64,000 nucleotides of DNA, from assembly GCA_007922195.1 (NCBI GenBank), contig ML681998.1, forward strand, positions 17,437,937-17,501,936. Reading direction: 5' to 3'. Origin of the DNA: Podocnemis expansa (Eukaryota; Chordata; Testudines; Podocnemididae). Positions 14,708-26,607 of this stretch are shown here, piece after piece (the stretch's first letter is position 1; every line of letters starts with the position of its first letter). Both the position numbers and the translations under genes were made by a program. A model generated the notes under the pieces. That model had not been told where the DNA came from and ran no database searches. It saw only the letters and a list, made by a program, of their open reading frames with translations.

Positions 14708-14861
14708 TAGAGCCATAACTAAGGAATTTGGTGTCCCTTACAATGGCCAGTGCCTGGGGCGAGCAGTAAGGAACATGCCCTTTAATGGAACAGCTCAATG
14801 GAGCCACTCTGGCATGCCTGGGGCAAAGCCCTTCTTGCCCTGGTGTAGTTACAGACCCGTG
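14708..14861. mobile_element. hAT-type MITE, diverged copy of the 39308 family
   Basis: It starts TAGAGCCATAACT and shares GCCTGGGGCAAAGCCC and CCCTGGTGTAG blocks with the element at 39308-39486. The right end is eroded and no target duplication remains. Confidence 0.6.
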
Positions 14862-15295
14862 AAATAGAATGGCTTGGAAGAATAATCCAGCCATATGATT
14901 TTTGGGGTGTCAGTGATATGTATGCTATATTCCTATGACAACAATATAGGTTTGTAATTGGAGGAAAAAGTCATGTGACACTGGAGAAAAGGCACAAAGT
15001 GTTCTGGCACTGAACAAGGAACTTCATCAGAACCATAAAAACACTTGTATGCCTAAAGCTAAGGTTTGAAACCAAAAAATACTACAGCATTAATTCACAT
15101 ATAAAGTTATTTTGGTGCATGTCTCTACAGTGTAGACTAATTTTTGGAGTAGGATTGTCATTAGTTTAGTTCAAGTCAATATTTTATTGATATTAACTGA
15201 ACTGAAATAGGGCATCCCTACTTCAAAATATAAAGTCCACTGGCAGATTTTTATGAGACTAACTACATGTGTGAATTAAAACTGATTTAAAAATG

Positions 15296-15361
15296 AGAGT
15301 CCTGTGGCAACTTAAAGATTGAAAAATATTTTTGAGCATAAACTTTCATGGGCTGCAATCA
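15296..15361 (-). mobile_element. Penelope-like element 3' tail fragment
   Basis: Read on the minus strand this is the tail CATGAAAGTTTATGCTC, then an A/T stretch, then GTTGCCACAGGACTC. Unlike the younger copies it keeps the TC dinucleotide that would be the cleavage position of a hammerhead-like core. It is truncated on the 5' side of the tail. Confidence 0.7.
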
Positions 15362-15394
15362 GGGGTATAGTATATCATAAATATTAATCAAGAG

Positions 15395-16046
15395 TGTGAT
15401 GCTGTTGCAAAAAAGGCAAATGTCATTCTGGGATGCAATTAAAGGTCTGTCATATGTAAGACATGGAAGGTCATTTTTCCACTCTGCTTAGACGCTGGTG
15501 AGGACTCTTAAACTGGAGAAATGTGTCCAGTTTGGGACACTATTTTCTAAGAAGTGTGAACCACTAGAAGAGTGCAGAAGAGAGCAAGAAAAATAAGGTC
15601 CCTTTGGAATCTGAAAATATGACCTATGAAGAAAGGTTGAAAGAATGGGACATGTTTAATTTAGAGAATATAAGATTGAGGTGGAACACGATGACAGTCT
15701 TCGAACATGTAAAAGATTATAAAGAGGAAGACATGGATTTTGGATTTCCATTTCCTCCAGGCCTTCCAAAACTTCCACTTCCTCCAGGAATGTTCTCCAT
15801 CTCTGCAAAGGATAGGACAAGAAGTAGTTGACTTACCACAGTTTTTGGGAATTGAGTTTTAGACTAGATAGTAGGAAAAGCTTTCAAAATTTATCACAAT
15901 AGCTAAGTATTGAAATAGGTTTCCAAAGGAGGTTGTGAATTTGCATCAGTGGAGACTTTTAAGAACAGATAAATACCAATCAAGGAGGATCTAGATGGGC
16001 TTAATCCTGCTTCATTGTGGGATGAAATAGATGACATTTTGAGGTC
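15395..16046 (+). repeat. CR1-type LINE 3' fragment
   Basis: The sequence follows the familiar CR1 end: TGTCCAGTTTGGGACAC, then AAGAGAGCAAGAAAAATAAG, ATGACCTATGAAGAAAGG, GATAGGACAAGAAGTAG and AGGAGGTTGTGAATTTGC, up to GATGACATTTTGAGGTC. It ends abruptly where an LTR-like sequence begins. A foreign block of about 55 bp (about 15732-15790) interrupts it. The frame at 15604-15831 is part of this repeat and not a gene. Confidence 0.8.
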
Positions 16047-16510
16047 TTGTAGCGAGGGACTGTGACCTCTTGGTGATGGACAGGGACAGCTTGCTCCTGA
16101 GTGGGTGGAACCAGCACAACCCTGCCCACCCTACCAGAAGTAGAGGTGTGGAGCAGAAGGTATAAAAGGAGAGACCTCTATCTCAGTCAGTGCCATCCTG
16201 CTGGAGGAGAGGGGTATCTCTTCACTCGCTCTGGAGCCCAGCCAGACTATCACATAGCTGAAGACCTGTCTACAACTTGCTCCCCAGAGGGACTGCCTGC
16301 GACCCCGTGGAGGTGCTACTGATGTTCGATGTCAATGGGCTGTGGCGCCTGCCCCTAGCCAAGGGTTCTGCCACTGATAAGGCACTGGACTGCGACACAG
16401 TGGAGTTGGGTGGGCTTGTGTCCCCCTCATGCCTCACCATCCCAATTCTGGTGTGATTGCTCCTCACCCTGTGAAGCTGCCTGGGGCATAGACTAATGTG
16501 TTCACCTTCT
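16047..16510 (+). mobile_element. Probable solo LTR, unclassified
   Basis: It starts TGTAGCGAGGGACTGTGACC inside the CR1 tail and contains a good TATA box (GGTATAAAAGGAG at about 16158-16170), followed by a G/C-rich 5'UTR-like stretch. This is the layout of an LTR of a Gypsy-type or retroviral element. I cannot see the matching right end or a target duplication, so the right limit is approximate. Confidence 0.4.
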
Positions 16511-16574
16511 CCTGCTTAAGGGGTTAAGCTAAAAACTGCTTTGTTTCACCATACTTCATTAGGGCTGGACAACA

Positions 16575-16857
16575 GATTGCTTTTCTCACCACCCCCTGAC
16601 GAGAGCCTGGGTTGGGGTCGCTTCAGTGCCAGTGGGTGGCAGAAGGGGCCAAGCCCCTGCCCCATTCCCCTGCAAGGTTCTGCCTGCACAGGAGCTCTGG
16701 AGTGAGGGAGCATGGCTTCTGTCCCAGATGGACCGAGAGGGACAGGCTTTGCAGGCAGTTTTCTCTTGGCAGCAGTGGCCACTTGAACCCACCACCGAAA
16801 GCAGTGCCACTGTGAGAGTGGCGTGGAGCCTGACCCTGCAAAGGTTGAGAACCCCTG
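16575..16857. mobile_element. hAT-like right-end fragment
   Basis: The right end GCAAAGGTTGAGAACCCCTG has the form of a hAT terminus. The G/C-rich body overlaps several spurious open frames on both strands. No clear left end or duplication was found. Confidence 0.4.
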
Positions 16858-17937
16858 TCCTAGCCTTGGCAACTTCTAGGAATGTCCTCTGTCCTTCTTG
16901 TTCTTGTCTAGACTGATGAAATGGCTGCAGACTTGTAAATATCATAAAATAACAGAAGGGAGGATGTTGTCTATAAATTCTTAAGCTCTTCAAAAGTGTA
17001 CTTGTATGTTCTGACCCACAATCTATTTTTAGCTGTTTGTGATGAACATGGCCTTTTGAGAACAGGAATTAATCTTCTACAAGATGGTATCATATCAAGG
17101 AACATAATTTGCTCATTTTTTGATGATGAGATTTTTCAGTAGTTCCGACTTTTTCTGTTCTGCCACCACCGTTTTTTTGTCATATGCTCTAAGAATTATA
17201 GTCAGATTTGTCAGCGCATACAAGTTTTTTTCTTTAACATAGACTGGCAGCCTCAATTGTTTTCAGACCTTGTTTTAACTTTACATGATAGTCTTCCTCT
17301 AATTTCCCACAAATTAAAATGTCATCCATTTAAATTTCCACTTCCTCCAGGCCTTCCAAAACCTCATTCTTTTTTTCCTTTGGAAGACTTCTGGAGCACT
17401 CATGAGACGAAATGGGAAGAATCACAAGTAAGATGTTTAGAATGGTGGAAACTATTGTTTGGGGCAGAGCTCACTAGACTTCACTAGTTACAGCTGCTGA
17501 GGAAATAGTTATTGCACAAGTTAAATCTGAAAAATATATCTTTTCCTCTTTATTGCTTAATTGAACCCCACTGTACTGTGCAGTTAGAGAGGTCTCCATT
17601 TTTTGGTAACATGCATCAAAAGGGCACATCACTACCCTTCTTCATCATATCTAGTTCTTGCTTCAATTTTGGAAGCAATGGGATTAGTACCCAGTGCGAT
17701 GGCAATCCAATGAAATATATATTGTTCAGCTTTGTGCTGCTTCTCTGATTCATTTGCTTCAGCATGATATTCTCCCATGTAGTCCTTTATTATTACTTCC
17801 TGCACACTTCCACTGCCTGAGCAGACCTCAGCTATCCTGTGTTCTACTTTATCATGCCTGTTATGTTGCTGCCCAGGGAACTTAAGTGTCCTTAAAAGAT
17901 GTATTTTATGGGCTGTGATAGGATGTACCTGGCCTTT
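16858..17937. other. Intergenic sequence, no gene recognised
   Basis: The sequence is A/T-rich without a recognisable repeat, apart from a 29-base match (17335-17363) to a block inside the CR1 fragment at 15745-15773. The open frames at 17257 and 17512 are short and have no recognisable similarity. Confidence 0.5.
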
Positions 17938-18600
17938 GTGAGCTCTTGCCAGGTGTCCCATGGTCTTACTGTATCACACATGGGAAGAGGAACAGTGAAG
18001 GTGACTCCTCCAGGCCTGCCTCATAAGGCTGTGTGGAGTGGGCTCAGATAAAAGGAACTGCAGTACCTTAGCAGGTCAGTCCTAGCCTGGGATGGGAGGA
18101 ATGAGTCTCTTCTCTAGCTAAAGGTGCTTGAGAGGGCAGGTAGCTATTTTGTTTAGCTGAGTTTGCAGGGAGAAGGCGATGCTAAGACCCTTCACCTTGA
18201 CGTACAGGTGGAGCAGAAAGGGGCAGGTGGAAAGAGGCAGAAATGAAGTGAGTGGTACATGGCTGCTGCTGATAGGGTTCCTAGGTTGGAACCCAAAGTA
18301 GTGGGTGGGCCTGGGTTCCCCTGCTCCCCACAGACAGTGGTGCAAACCCCATGAAGGGGGCAGGGTTGAGCTGGGATCCTGAACAACTGGCTGCATTTAA
18401 AGGTGCTCTGAGTCAGGACTGAATGGTGAAGGGTGAATAGACTAATTTATGACTTGGCTGCAGGGCTGAGCGGATGAAGAGCTGCCAAGCAAGTTTCACA
18501 ACCTACGAGGGATGCCAGGAACAGGAAAAGGAGTGCAGGACTGCATGGAACAGTAGGGGGTGCTGGAGAAACGAGTGTCTCCTGTTACAGGGGGCTTCAT
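17938..18600 (+). mobile_element. Possible LTR-like sequence
   Basis: It begins GGGCTGTGATAGGATGTACC and has an ATAAAAGG TATA-like motif at about 18043-18052, followed by a G/C-rich leader-like region up to about 18600. The style is that of Gypsy-type or retroviral LTRs in reptiles, but I see no duplication or partner LTR. Confidence 0.3.
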
Positions 18601-20004
18601 TTTTCCTCAAGAGGATTTTTTCTTTGCTCCTTTTTTTCTACCATGCTTCTGTAATTTTCTTGCTGGATGACTTGTGTTTTCACTGTCTCAGACTCTCAGG
18701 CATACTTTTTAATGTTCAGGAAGCAAAATGAGCAGACCATGAATTTGTAAGGTTATAGAAATTTGCATTCATTTATAGATTTGCATAAAAACAGCAGGTG
18801 GGAGGGAGAAGGTGGACAGAAAATGACCCCAAAATAGGGTTTTGTCTCCCTCCACAACATGTAATCATTTCTCCTCTAACATAATTTTTACCCCTCCCTT
18901 CAAGGGTAAACCTTTTAGATAGAATGCAGATAGAGAAGCATGACAGGGCTATTTCCCCTCCCCCTGGTGTGTGGTGGTGGCAGCAGGGCAGAGGTTTTTT
19001 TTCAGCCTCCTTCCTGGAGATAGGGTGATACAACAGCGGGGAGGCCTTGGCAGCACAAGAAGCCAATGGAAGCAGATGCAGTCCAGCAGCTGGCTTTAAA
19101 ACACAAGTGTTTCCCAGCATATCACCTGGGATGCAAGAGCATTGCTTGCTCACTGTGCTGAAGGAATAAGGAATCTAGCAGTTTTGATTGCCTGCCTTTC
19201 TCAAGGGGGCAGGAATATGAGGAAAAGCAGCCAATAGCAGGGAATTTCCCCAGAGGCCAGGGGTTTTCCCAACAGCCCACTGGAAAGGTCTGGAAATCTA
19301 TAGCTTGTGAGGAAAACTTGTAGTGTCATCAGGTCTCTCATGCTTAGGGCACTGCCTATTACAGAGTTAAGTTAGACATCAACTGTAAATTTCTAAACAT
19401 TCTTTGCTTCAAATCCTAATTACTAGATAGTATTTTATATGTTATTTATTGATACCAAAGTGACAAGGCTGTATTTGTATATTACAGTACCTTTTTAAAG
19501 CTTGCATGCATCCTTCTGTTACAGCATATCTCTCTGTGCATTACATTCCTTTTAGGAATGAAACATGCAGACTTTATAAGAAGGCATCACAGTTATTCCG
19601 ATCTCCTTCCTCAGAAAAGGCTAATGATTTATAAATATTTTCAGCTTCATTCCTCATGGTATATATTAGTGAGCAGACCTATATTTCATCACTCACAGTG
19701 GCAAGTAGACTGTGCTTTGTAATCTGCCGACATGTTCTTTCCTCTCAGGACTTTTGGTCAGCAGGTCAAGCTAAAAGACTCCTGGGGGATTTTTTTTTTT
19801 TTAATTTTTTCTTCATCCTGTTTGCCATAGTCCCAAACAAATCAATTGCAAAGACCAGCTCATGTAACAATGTTAAAAAAAATTAAAAATCATAGAGCTC
19901 CATTTTTGTTCAGTGCTGCATTAGGATAAGGTGAAGAGAATTGCACCTAAAGCTACACACATTCTTGCTGTCTCTGCTTCACTGGAAAACCTGTGTCTAA
20001 AGAA
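18601..20004. other. Intergenic sequence, nothing recognised
   Basis: I see no gene, RNA or known repeat here. Short open frames lack any recognisable similarity. A run of T at 19790-19802 and scattered A/T tracts are the only low-complexity features. Confidence 0.5.
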
Positions 20005-20136
20005 CAGTGGCTTTCAGCCTGTGATCCATGGACCTCTGGTGGTCTGCAGACCATGCCTATGATTTCCAAAAGAGTCCATACCTCCATTTGAAAGTTTTTA
20101 GGAGTCTGCAAATGAGAAAATGTTGAAAACCACAGG
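20005..20136. mobile_element. hAT-type MITE, 132 bp
   Basis: The ends CAGTGGCTTTCAGCCTGTG and GTTGAAAACCACAG are inverted repeats of the CAGTGGTTTTCAA type. Flanks agree only at 5 of 8 positions, so the copy is old. Confidence 0.6.
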
Positions 20137-21215
20137 TCATGAACCTTCTTCATGTCTTCTCACCTGCTTGATGTCCTCCTGAAGTCTTAAAGAAACAGTG
20201 CCCATATCTTAGTAGGAAGACACAAAGTACCAATACAACCTGAAGTCCTGTTCAGGTAATTCTTGTCATCATCCTTGTCATCAGGGGTTAAAGTAAGCTG
20301 GAACGTTCTGATGAGCCAGAGTTCCAGGGCTCAGATTCCAGAATCTAGAAAAATCACACCCATACATGCATGAAGGGAGCCCGGACAACAGAGGAAGGGG
20401 TCCCAGAGATTAGGAAGGTTACGGGGCCCCTCAAATTATACTTTAACCACTGCTTGTCTTCAGATGATTTTGGATAGAGGAGATGTACTGCAGATGTCCA
20501 CACTGAGAATACCTCAGACATCCTCTGACAGAGGATGTCAATTTATTTGAAATATATTACAAATATTTGTTTGCAAATGGTGGAAAGTGATAAAGAAACC
20601 AATGATATGAGGATACCATTCACAAAAAATATATTTTAAAATCACTAAATTGTAAACTTTGCAATTCTTTTTTGAAAAGAAATGATGTAAAACAGCTTCT
20701 TACTCAGCCATCTAGTAGCCTGAATAACAAAAGTAGATTTATACTGCTTTTCAATGCTGTTAGAATTGCAGGGCTAATGCAGCTGAGAGAGCAAGTTCAG
20801 TTCTGTTTATTCTTGCGCATAAAAAGTTTCAATCAGTAAACCTTAGCAAACCCACCGAAAGCAATGGTTTTGCAAATGTGTCACTAAGGACTTAATTTGA
20901 CCTGAAGAACCTTTGTTAGAAGTGATAAGTATGTGAGATGAATAGAACCTGGCTTGCATCTGAGGCCAGGACTGCAGTCAAATTTGAAGGATTACAGTCA
21001 AATTTGGAAAATCTGACAAGTAGGAAGAGGAGTTTATAGGTTGTCAATGGGTGTCACCTGAATACTATGTGAGTTAATGGATGGCTCTATTATGGCTTCC
21101 ATTAATGCAGTGGCTGAGTACTTGTTTACAGTAGCATAGAGGGACTAAACCCCTCAGTTGTTCTGTGAGCCAGGTTCCTTCATGGAGTCATGAGCATGGG
21201 CATGTACCTGGCATA
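20137..21215. other. Intergenic sequence, nothing recognised
   Basis: Mixed-composition sequence without recognisable genes or repeats. It ends at the target duplication of the GC-rich hAT copy. Confidence 0.5.
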
Positions 21216-21223
21216 GTTCACCC

Positions 21224-21761
21224 CAGGGGCATCGCTGGCACTGGGCACCCCGGGGCACGTGCCCCAAGTCCCAGAGCCAGTGCCCCAGATCCCCAGCCTA
21301 ATCGGGCCAGGGATCCAGGGCCTAGCTGGCCGGCCGCCCGCAGCTGTGGCAGCCCCGTCGCCGGCTGGGGATCTGGGGACCAGCTGGCCGCCCAGCCGGC
21401 CCCACGCCCGGCCAGGGATAGGGCCAGGTGGGGCTGTGCTGCCGGGGGTGGCTAGGCCGCTGTCGGGCCGGACCAGAAGCGACCACAGGAGGCTGGGCCC
21501 CGTGCCGCTGCGGATGGCCAGGCCCCGGATCCCCAGCCGGGGATCTGGGGCTCGGCCGGCCGCCCGCAGCCGCAGTGGCTGTGTCCCTGGCCAGGGATCA
21601 TCTGCCTGGCCGCCCGCAGCCACAGTGGAGCGGGCGCGGGCCCAGCCTCCTGCGGCTGCTTCTGGCCTGGCCCCATCCCTGGCCAGAGGGTGGGGCCTGC
21701 TGGCTGGGGACGGGGCCCATGCCCATGCCCAGGGTCCCTCCCCACCCCAGCAACACCCCTG
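21224..21761. mobile_element. GC-rich hAT family, complete copy, 538 bp
   Basis: The left end is CAGGGGCATCGCTGGCACTG and the right end AGCAACACCCCTG. A perfect 8-bp duplication GTTCACCC lies at 21216-21223 and 21762-21769. The interior is a run of imperfect repeats built around the palindromic block CCGGGGATC/GATCCCCGG with CGGCCGCCCGCAGC spacers. The 256-residue open frame at 21259-22029 and its minus-strand counterpart run over the element ends and are composition artefacts. Confidence 0.92.
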
Positions 21762-22199
21762 GTTCACCCCCCTCTCCAACATCTGCCCCTTCTGCAGTGT
21801 GTGGGAGACCATGGTCCATGCCTATGCAGAGTGCATGAGACTGCAGCCCCTCTTCTGTTTCCTCCAGAACCTCCTGGGGAGGCTCTTAGTGACTGGGGGG
21901 GCGAGGGGGTGGCCTACTTCCATTGTCTGGTCATTCATGTCTCTGAACAAAGTTCCTCTGGACAGCGTCCACTACTTTCCTAAGCCTCTTTCAACCATCA
22001 GTGAGTGCTATCTGAGGTCCTCTGTTTAGTGTCCCCTTCCAGTTCCCTCATTTTGACCCTCTTGCTTTTCATTAGTTGTCCTCCAGACTTAGTTGGTGCT
22101 GACTTCAATTGCACCTCCCCATCGCCTTGGAGAGGGGCTCTAGCTCTTCTGCTTGTGGCACTGAATGGGCATGAACACCTAGTTTACCAAATAAATAGG

Positions 22200-22580
22200 T
22201 TCTCAAGTAATTAGGCTAAGTCAGAGCCTGATTTGATGAGGCAAGGCAGAACACCTGGAAACCTGGTCCAAGGGAGGACATAGGCTTGGGCAGAAAACCA
22301 GAAGGGGACAGATATGGTACAACGGGCCAGGGAGAAACTTTGTGAGTCTATCTGTGTGTGTAAGACTGCCTGCTGATCAGGAAGTAGGGCAAAGCTCAGC
22401 CTCAGAGCCCCTGGATATCTGGGAATTGTTGTAGACTCTGTAAATAAAGTGCATGGGTGATGGCAACTGGATTCAGAAGCAGGATCTGAGTTACTGGAGA
22501 AGGGCTAGATAAGGTAACCTCTTCCACAGTTACTTTAAGAGGGGAACTATGTAGCCTGGTAGGTTCTCGTACTCAGGAGA
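22200..22580. other. Possible LTR-like remnant
   Basis: An AATAAA polyadenylation-like signal at 22442-22447 sits between a purine-rich stretch and a short G/C-rich end. This would suit the R-U5 part of a Gypsy-type LTR, but no ends or partner are visible. I report it only as a possibility. Confidence 0.2.
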
Positions 22581-23053
22581 GCCTGGCTTGAAAATAGGCA
22601 GCTTGACATTTTGGGGTTGTTTACATTTGGGGGGGGGGGGATCAGTTTATTTCTGTGTTATGACAACCTCACTGAAAGCTGAGAAGCAAAATGGAAGACC
22701 AAAGTTCTCTCTTTTGGAGCAACAATTGACTAAACTAATCAGGCCATTTTGGGGTGTAAATGAAGAACCGGATGGGGGATACTGTTACCACTGGACCTGA
22801 AATGAAGTCATGTAAAAGACCAGCTGGTCATAAAACAGGCTGGTGGAAACTGCCTGGAAATCTAAGCTCTAACGTTTTGGAAACATTGGCCTACCTCCTA
22901 TCCCTGAGTAGAAGCCAGCATGCAGCCTATGTACCGCTTGAATCACACTATTTTGTTCTTTTTCTAGTCCTTACACCATACCTATTGATGTTGTATCTTT
23001 CCTGTCTTCTAAAGATACATGATAGTGTCTTTGCCTAATGTATCACAAGTTTC

Positions 23054-23260
23054 TTTAAAACAAACAAGGAGTCCTGTGGCACTTTTTAAGACTAATAAAG
23101 GTATTTATTGCATGAGCTTTTGTGGGAGAAAATCCCATTTCATCAGACACTTTGAAGATGGGGGAACTTACAGAATGGGAGGAAATAAATGCAGGGAAGT
23201 GTGTGTGATAGGATCAGATCACACTGGAACAGCAAATCAAAGCAGTTGTTAAGATTCAAA
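23054..23260 (-). mobile_element. Penelope-like element 3' tail
   Basis: Read on the minus strand it gives an intact CTGATGA box (plus-strand 23140-23146), a hairpin TGGGA/TCCCA around a TTTTC loop, CAAAAGC where CGAAAGC is expected, then GCTCATGC, an A/T stretch and GTGCCACAGGACTCCTTG. The sequence to the right (GATCACACTGGAACAGC) continues as in the coding copy at 26608, so this is the same family, truncated on its 5' side. Confidence 0.85.
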
Positions 23261-23929
23261 CACTGGGGAACAGTTTCTTTTTCCATTTCTCTCTACGGGG
23301 GAAATATGTGGTTTTGTCACACTGGTTTTGAATATGACCTACAATATACTATTATGTGATAGTCAGTTTTGTAACTGAAACCCGAATTTGAACCAGGAAC
23401 CCTACAGTTTCAGTGAGTTGCATGCTGACTTGTGGCCCTATTAGTGCAGCCATTTGATCCTCAATTCATGCTAATGATGTACATCTGAATTTAATAACCA
23501 AGTGAAGATGAATTCTTGCCTGTTGTTTCTAAGAAGAAAAAGCATTTGGAACTTGTTCTGTGTTTATTAATAATAAACACAAACTAATGTGCATTGGAAG
23601 GAAACAATAAACTTACTTGTATACATTAATGTTTTAAATGAATGTATTAACTCAGGAAATGACTGTAGGCATCACTGTCTATAGCTCAATGAAGGCCTCT
23701 ACTTAATATTCAGCTGTGCTCAAAAAGAGCAAACAAGAGGTTAGTATGCAAACAGAATGGGATGAAAATAGCACAATGCCATCATATTAAATCAGTGGTG
23801 TGGCCTCTCTGGGAATACCTTGTGCAGTGCAAGTCACCCATCTTCAAATGGATTTTGTACCATGGGGGGCAGAGAGAGGAGGTAATGCTGCCTGCAATGA
23901 CTCAAGAGTTTGAGTACCTATCTTGACAG

Positions 23930-24705
23930 ATTAAGAAGTTGGACACAAACCCCTAACTGGCTGTGAGCTTTTTTCCTGGGGTTTCACCAGTCAACCATCA
24001 TGTGTAAACTCCTCAGGTAATAAACAGCCTAAATGCAGTCACAGACCTTGGGTGCTCCAATCTATAAAGCCATCTAGGTGAATGTACGTTTGTGATCCAT
24101 GGTCCCTGACACCCAGAACCGCAGCAATATCCAGGTTACTCTCAATCCTAAAGGAGTAGTTATCCCAGGTCAGTTGCACACTTTAGATCTCACATTAAAG
24201 AATACGTGCAGCCAGTCTTACAATAAACTATATACAGATTTATTAAATAGGATAAGGAAATAAGTTATTTATAAGGTTAAGCAGGTAAACATATACCCAA
24301 AAATGAATTACAATCTTAAGTTTCAAAGGTACTCTTAAGTTTCTATAATAAGCAAGCTGTATATGCTCATTAGGGCTAACCCACACTAGGCAGTTGGGGT
24401 CTCTTCCTAACTCCCAGGAAATCTTGCACCCCAAAGTCAAAGTAGCACAGAGATCCAGTTCCTTCTTGATAGGGGTTTCCATCCTCTGTTGTGCTCTGAG
24501 CTGAAAACTCAGTTGATAAGAGGAATCCACTTGGAATCATCTTCACATGGAGATGGACAGAAAAATGCACATTTCTATTTTTTTCAGTGTCCCACCATAA
24601 TCTGTCTTGTGTTGATGGATCCTTCCTGTTGGGCAAGGCATAACATCCTCTGTTGGAAATCTGTACATCAGACTCGTTTACATCTCTGTCTTGTCTGGTG
24701 ACTTA
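23930..24705 (-). other. Possible LTR/retroviral remnant in antisense
   Basis: A/T-rich sequence with TTTATTAAATAGG (about 24239-24251) and AGGTTAAGCAGGTAAACATA (24277-24296) resembles long antisense LTR-type repeats of reptiles. A similar style appears near 47470-47600. Neither ends nor coding parts are visible, so this stays a guess. Confidence 0.25.
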
Positions 24706-24840
24706 CTCATAGACTCTAAGGTCAGAAGGGAGAAATATAATCATCTACTCTGACCTTCTGCACAATGCAGGCCACAAAAGCTCACCTGCCCACTCCTATA
24801 ATAAACCTCTAATGTCATAAGCCTCTCATCTATGTCAGAC
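24706..24840. repeat. LINE-derived repeat (same family as 56225)
   Basis: CTCTAAGGTCAGAAGGG, then AATCATCTACTCTGACCTTC and CACAATGCAGGCCAC, form a block that is very common in turtle and crocodilian genomes. It is repeated in diverged form at 56225-56300 here. Confidence 0.7.
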
Positions 24841-25084
24841 ACAGTCACAGATGCTCCCAGAATGACCACTAACATTTTACATTACAGTAAGTGAGATTAA
24901 AGTAGGTAGCAACTCACAAGCATTCAGTAAAGTCTAACCATATTTGTATAATTCTTATCTGTATTTTAACAACACTAACATACAGGTAAGCCAGTCTACT
25001 TCCAGCTATGTACATGTCAATATTCATTGGAGACATGGAGTCATTAGCAAAAGTTAGCATGTGGTCTGCTAGCATCAGAGGGAG

Positions 25085-25405
25085 TTCAGAGAAGAGATAT
25101 AAGAATGATTAGAGACCTGGAAAATTCTCAGAGGAAGATAAATGGAAAAGATTGGGATCGTTTAGCCTTGAAAGGAAATTAATAAGAAGGAATATAATAA
25201 AACAATATAAAATAATGAGTGGTATAAAGAAGGAGTATTGGGTGCTTCCCATCTCATAATTTCAATGAACAAGAACATAATTTAAATTAAAAGGCAGCAG
25301 TTTCAAAATTGAGACACTTTCCCCTGCAACACTAAATTAAACAATGGAATTCACTGACACAGAAAAGCTGTGAGGCCTAGGCTTTAGTAAGATTCAAATA
25401 AGAAT
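25085..25405 (+). repeat. CR1-type LINE 3' fragment
   Basis: GAAGAGATATAAGAATGATT, GATCGTTTAGCCTTGAAAGG and GGAATTCACTGACACAG followed by GCTGTGAGGCCTAGGC are standard CR1 3'-region blocks in order. The fragment is truncated at both ends; a Penelope fragment follows at once. Confidence 0.7.
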
Positions 25406-25407
25406 CA

Positions 25408-25520
25408 AAACAAACAAGGAGTCCTGTGGCACTTTTAAAGACTAAACATTTTATTTACCACATGAGCTTTCTTTTCTTTTTTAGTCTTTAGGGTGTCAAG
25501 GATTCTTGGTTTTGGTTGGT
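25408..25520. mobile_element. Two Penelope-like tails in inverted orientation
   Basis: Positions 25408-25465 carry the tail on the minus strand (AACAAGGAGTCCTGTGGCAC through CATGAGCTTTC). From about 25480 to 25520 a diverged tail runs on the plus strand (TTAGTCTTTAGGGTGTCAAG, then GATTCTTGGTTTTGG). The two are separated by only a T-rich spacer. A (TG)n run follows at 25517-25533. Confidence 0.65.
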
Positions 25521-26216
25521 GTGTGTGTGTGTGTTTTGGGGGGGGATGTGATCTTTATTTATTTCTCTTTAATAAGATCTGAGGGGTTTTTTCTTTGCAA
25601 GTGTGTTTACTGGTTGAAGAAACGAGAGAAATTACTTCACTACTTTTTGTCTTTTGGCTGTGGAATCCTTGATGAGTTTGAACAGCTTGTCCAACTGTGG
25701 TAGTTTTTATGAGTGCTGTGTCCAGGTCGTGATTCCATAATAGGTCATCTGGGAAGGGATGAAATGAAAATAAGGTATACGTGCCTACGATCATGCCAAC
25801 AAAACCAAAATCTGATCTCCTACATCTCTTCCCAACCAGGTGAACCCGTCTCTGTATAGTAAAGCCCCAAGAAGTATGAAGTTAGTGGCATATAGTGTCA
25901 CCATGTTACAATTTTGCAGTTGTTTAGAATTTAAAGTTCAGCAGCATACAGACAGCTACACCCAATCTCCAATTCTAGGTCTCTGAGGAACAGGGAGGCG
26001 AATCAAGACCTGTAGTAAACAAGGTCTAAATGGGTTGGCCATGTCAAACAGAGCGTCTGTGGCAGGCCATGAACCGCCCCCTGATCCTGTAAGTTCCAGC
26101 TCAGTGCCTTACCCATAGAAGCATCTTTATCCTATGAACCCACAGGTAATTCTTCTGGGACAGACTTTCAAGGCTCAGAGCTTAATGGTAGATTTTTTGG
26201 AGTAGGAACTCTAGGC

Positions 26217-26425
26217 CAGGGGTCTCAAACATGCAGCCACAGGCCGCATGCAGCCCCTAAAGCTATTTCCTGTGGCCCACAATGACACTATCTTTACTGA
26301 TATTTGCAATATCATTGTATGAAAAGGTTTCAGTGGTTCAGCCCTTGTGCTAACATACTAGTCCTCATGCAACCCTCTACTAGTCCTCATGCAGCGCTCA
26401 TGGTGCTTTGAGTCTGTGACCCCTG
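26217..26425. mobile_element. hAT-type MITE, 209 bp
   Basis: The ends CAGGGGTCTCAAACATGCAG and GAGTCTGTGACCCCTG are inverted repeats, and a perfect duplication CTCTAGGC lies at 26209-26216 and 26426-26433. It contains a short internal duplication of the TACTAGTCCTCATGCA block near its right end. The copy at 9706-9864 lacks that duplication. Confidence 0.92.
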
Positions 26426-26607
26426 CTCTAGGCTGCAACTCATTGAGCTGACCCTCTTTCTTTTTTTAACTTCTGGATCTCTGTGAGTGATAATCAGCAT
26501 GCAAGAGACAATAAGACCAGTAAATTATTTTCTGTTTTATAGATGTCTCTACTTCACAGACAGAATTGTCAATTAATGCAGTGTGTGTATACAATACTAT
26601 GTCTCTG

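Noticed and set aside
15604..15831. Frame with a PPGLPKLPLPPG repeat
   Set aside because: It is inside a CR1 fragment and its foreign block; the proline-rich piece comes from the 29-base shared block, not from a protein family.
21180..22029. Open frames of 210 and 256 residues
   Set aside because: They lie over the GC-rich hAT repeat, on both strands, and cross its ends into unrelated sequence.
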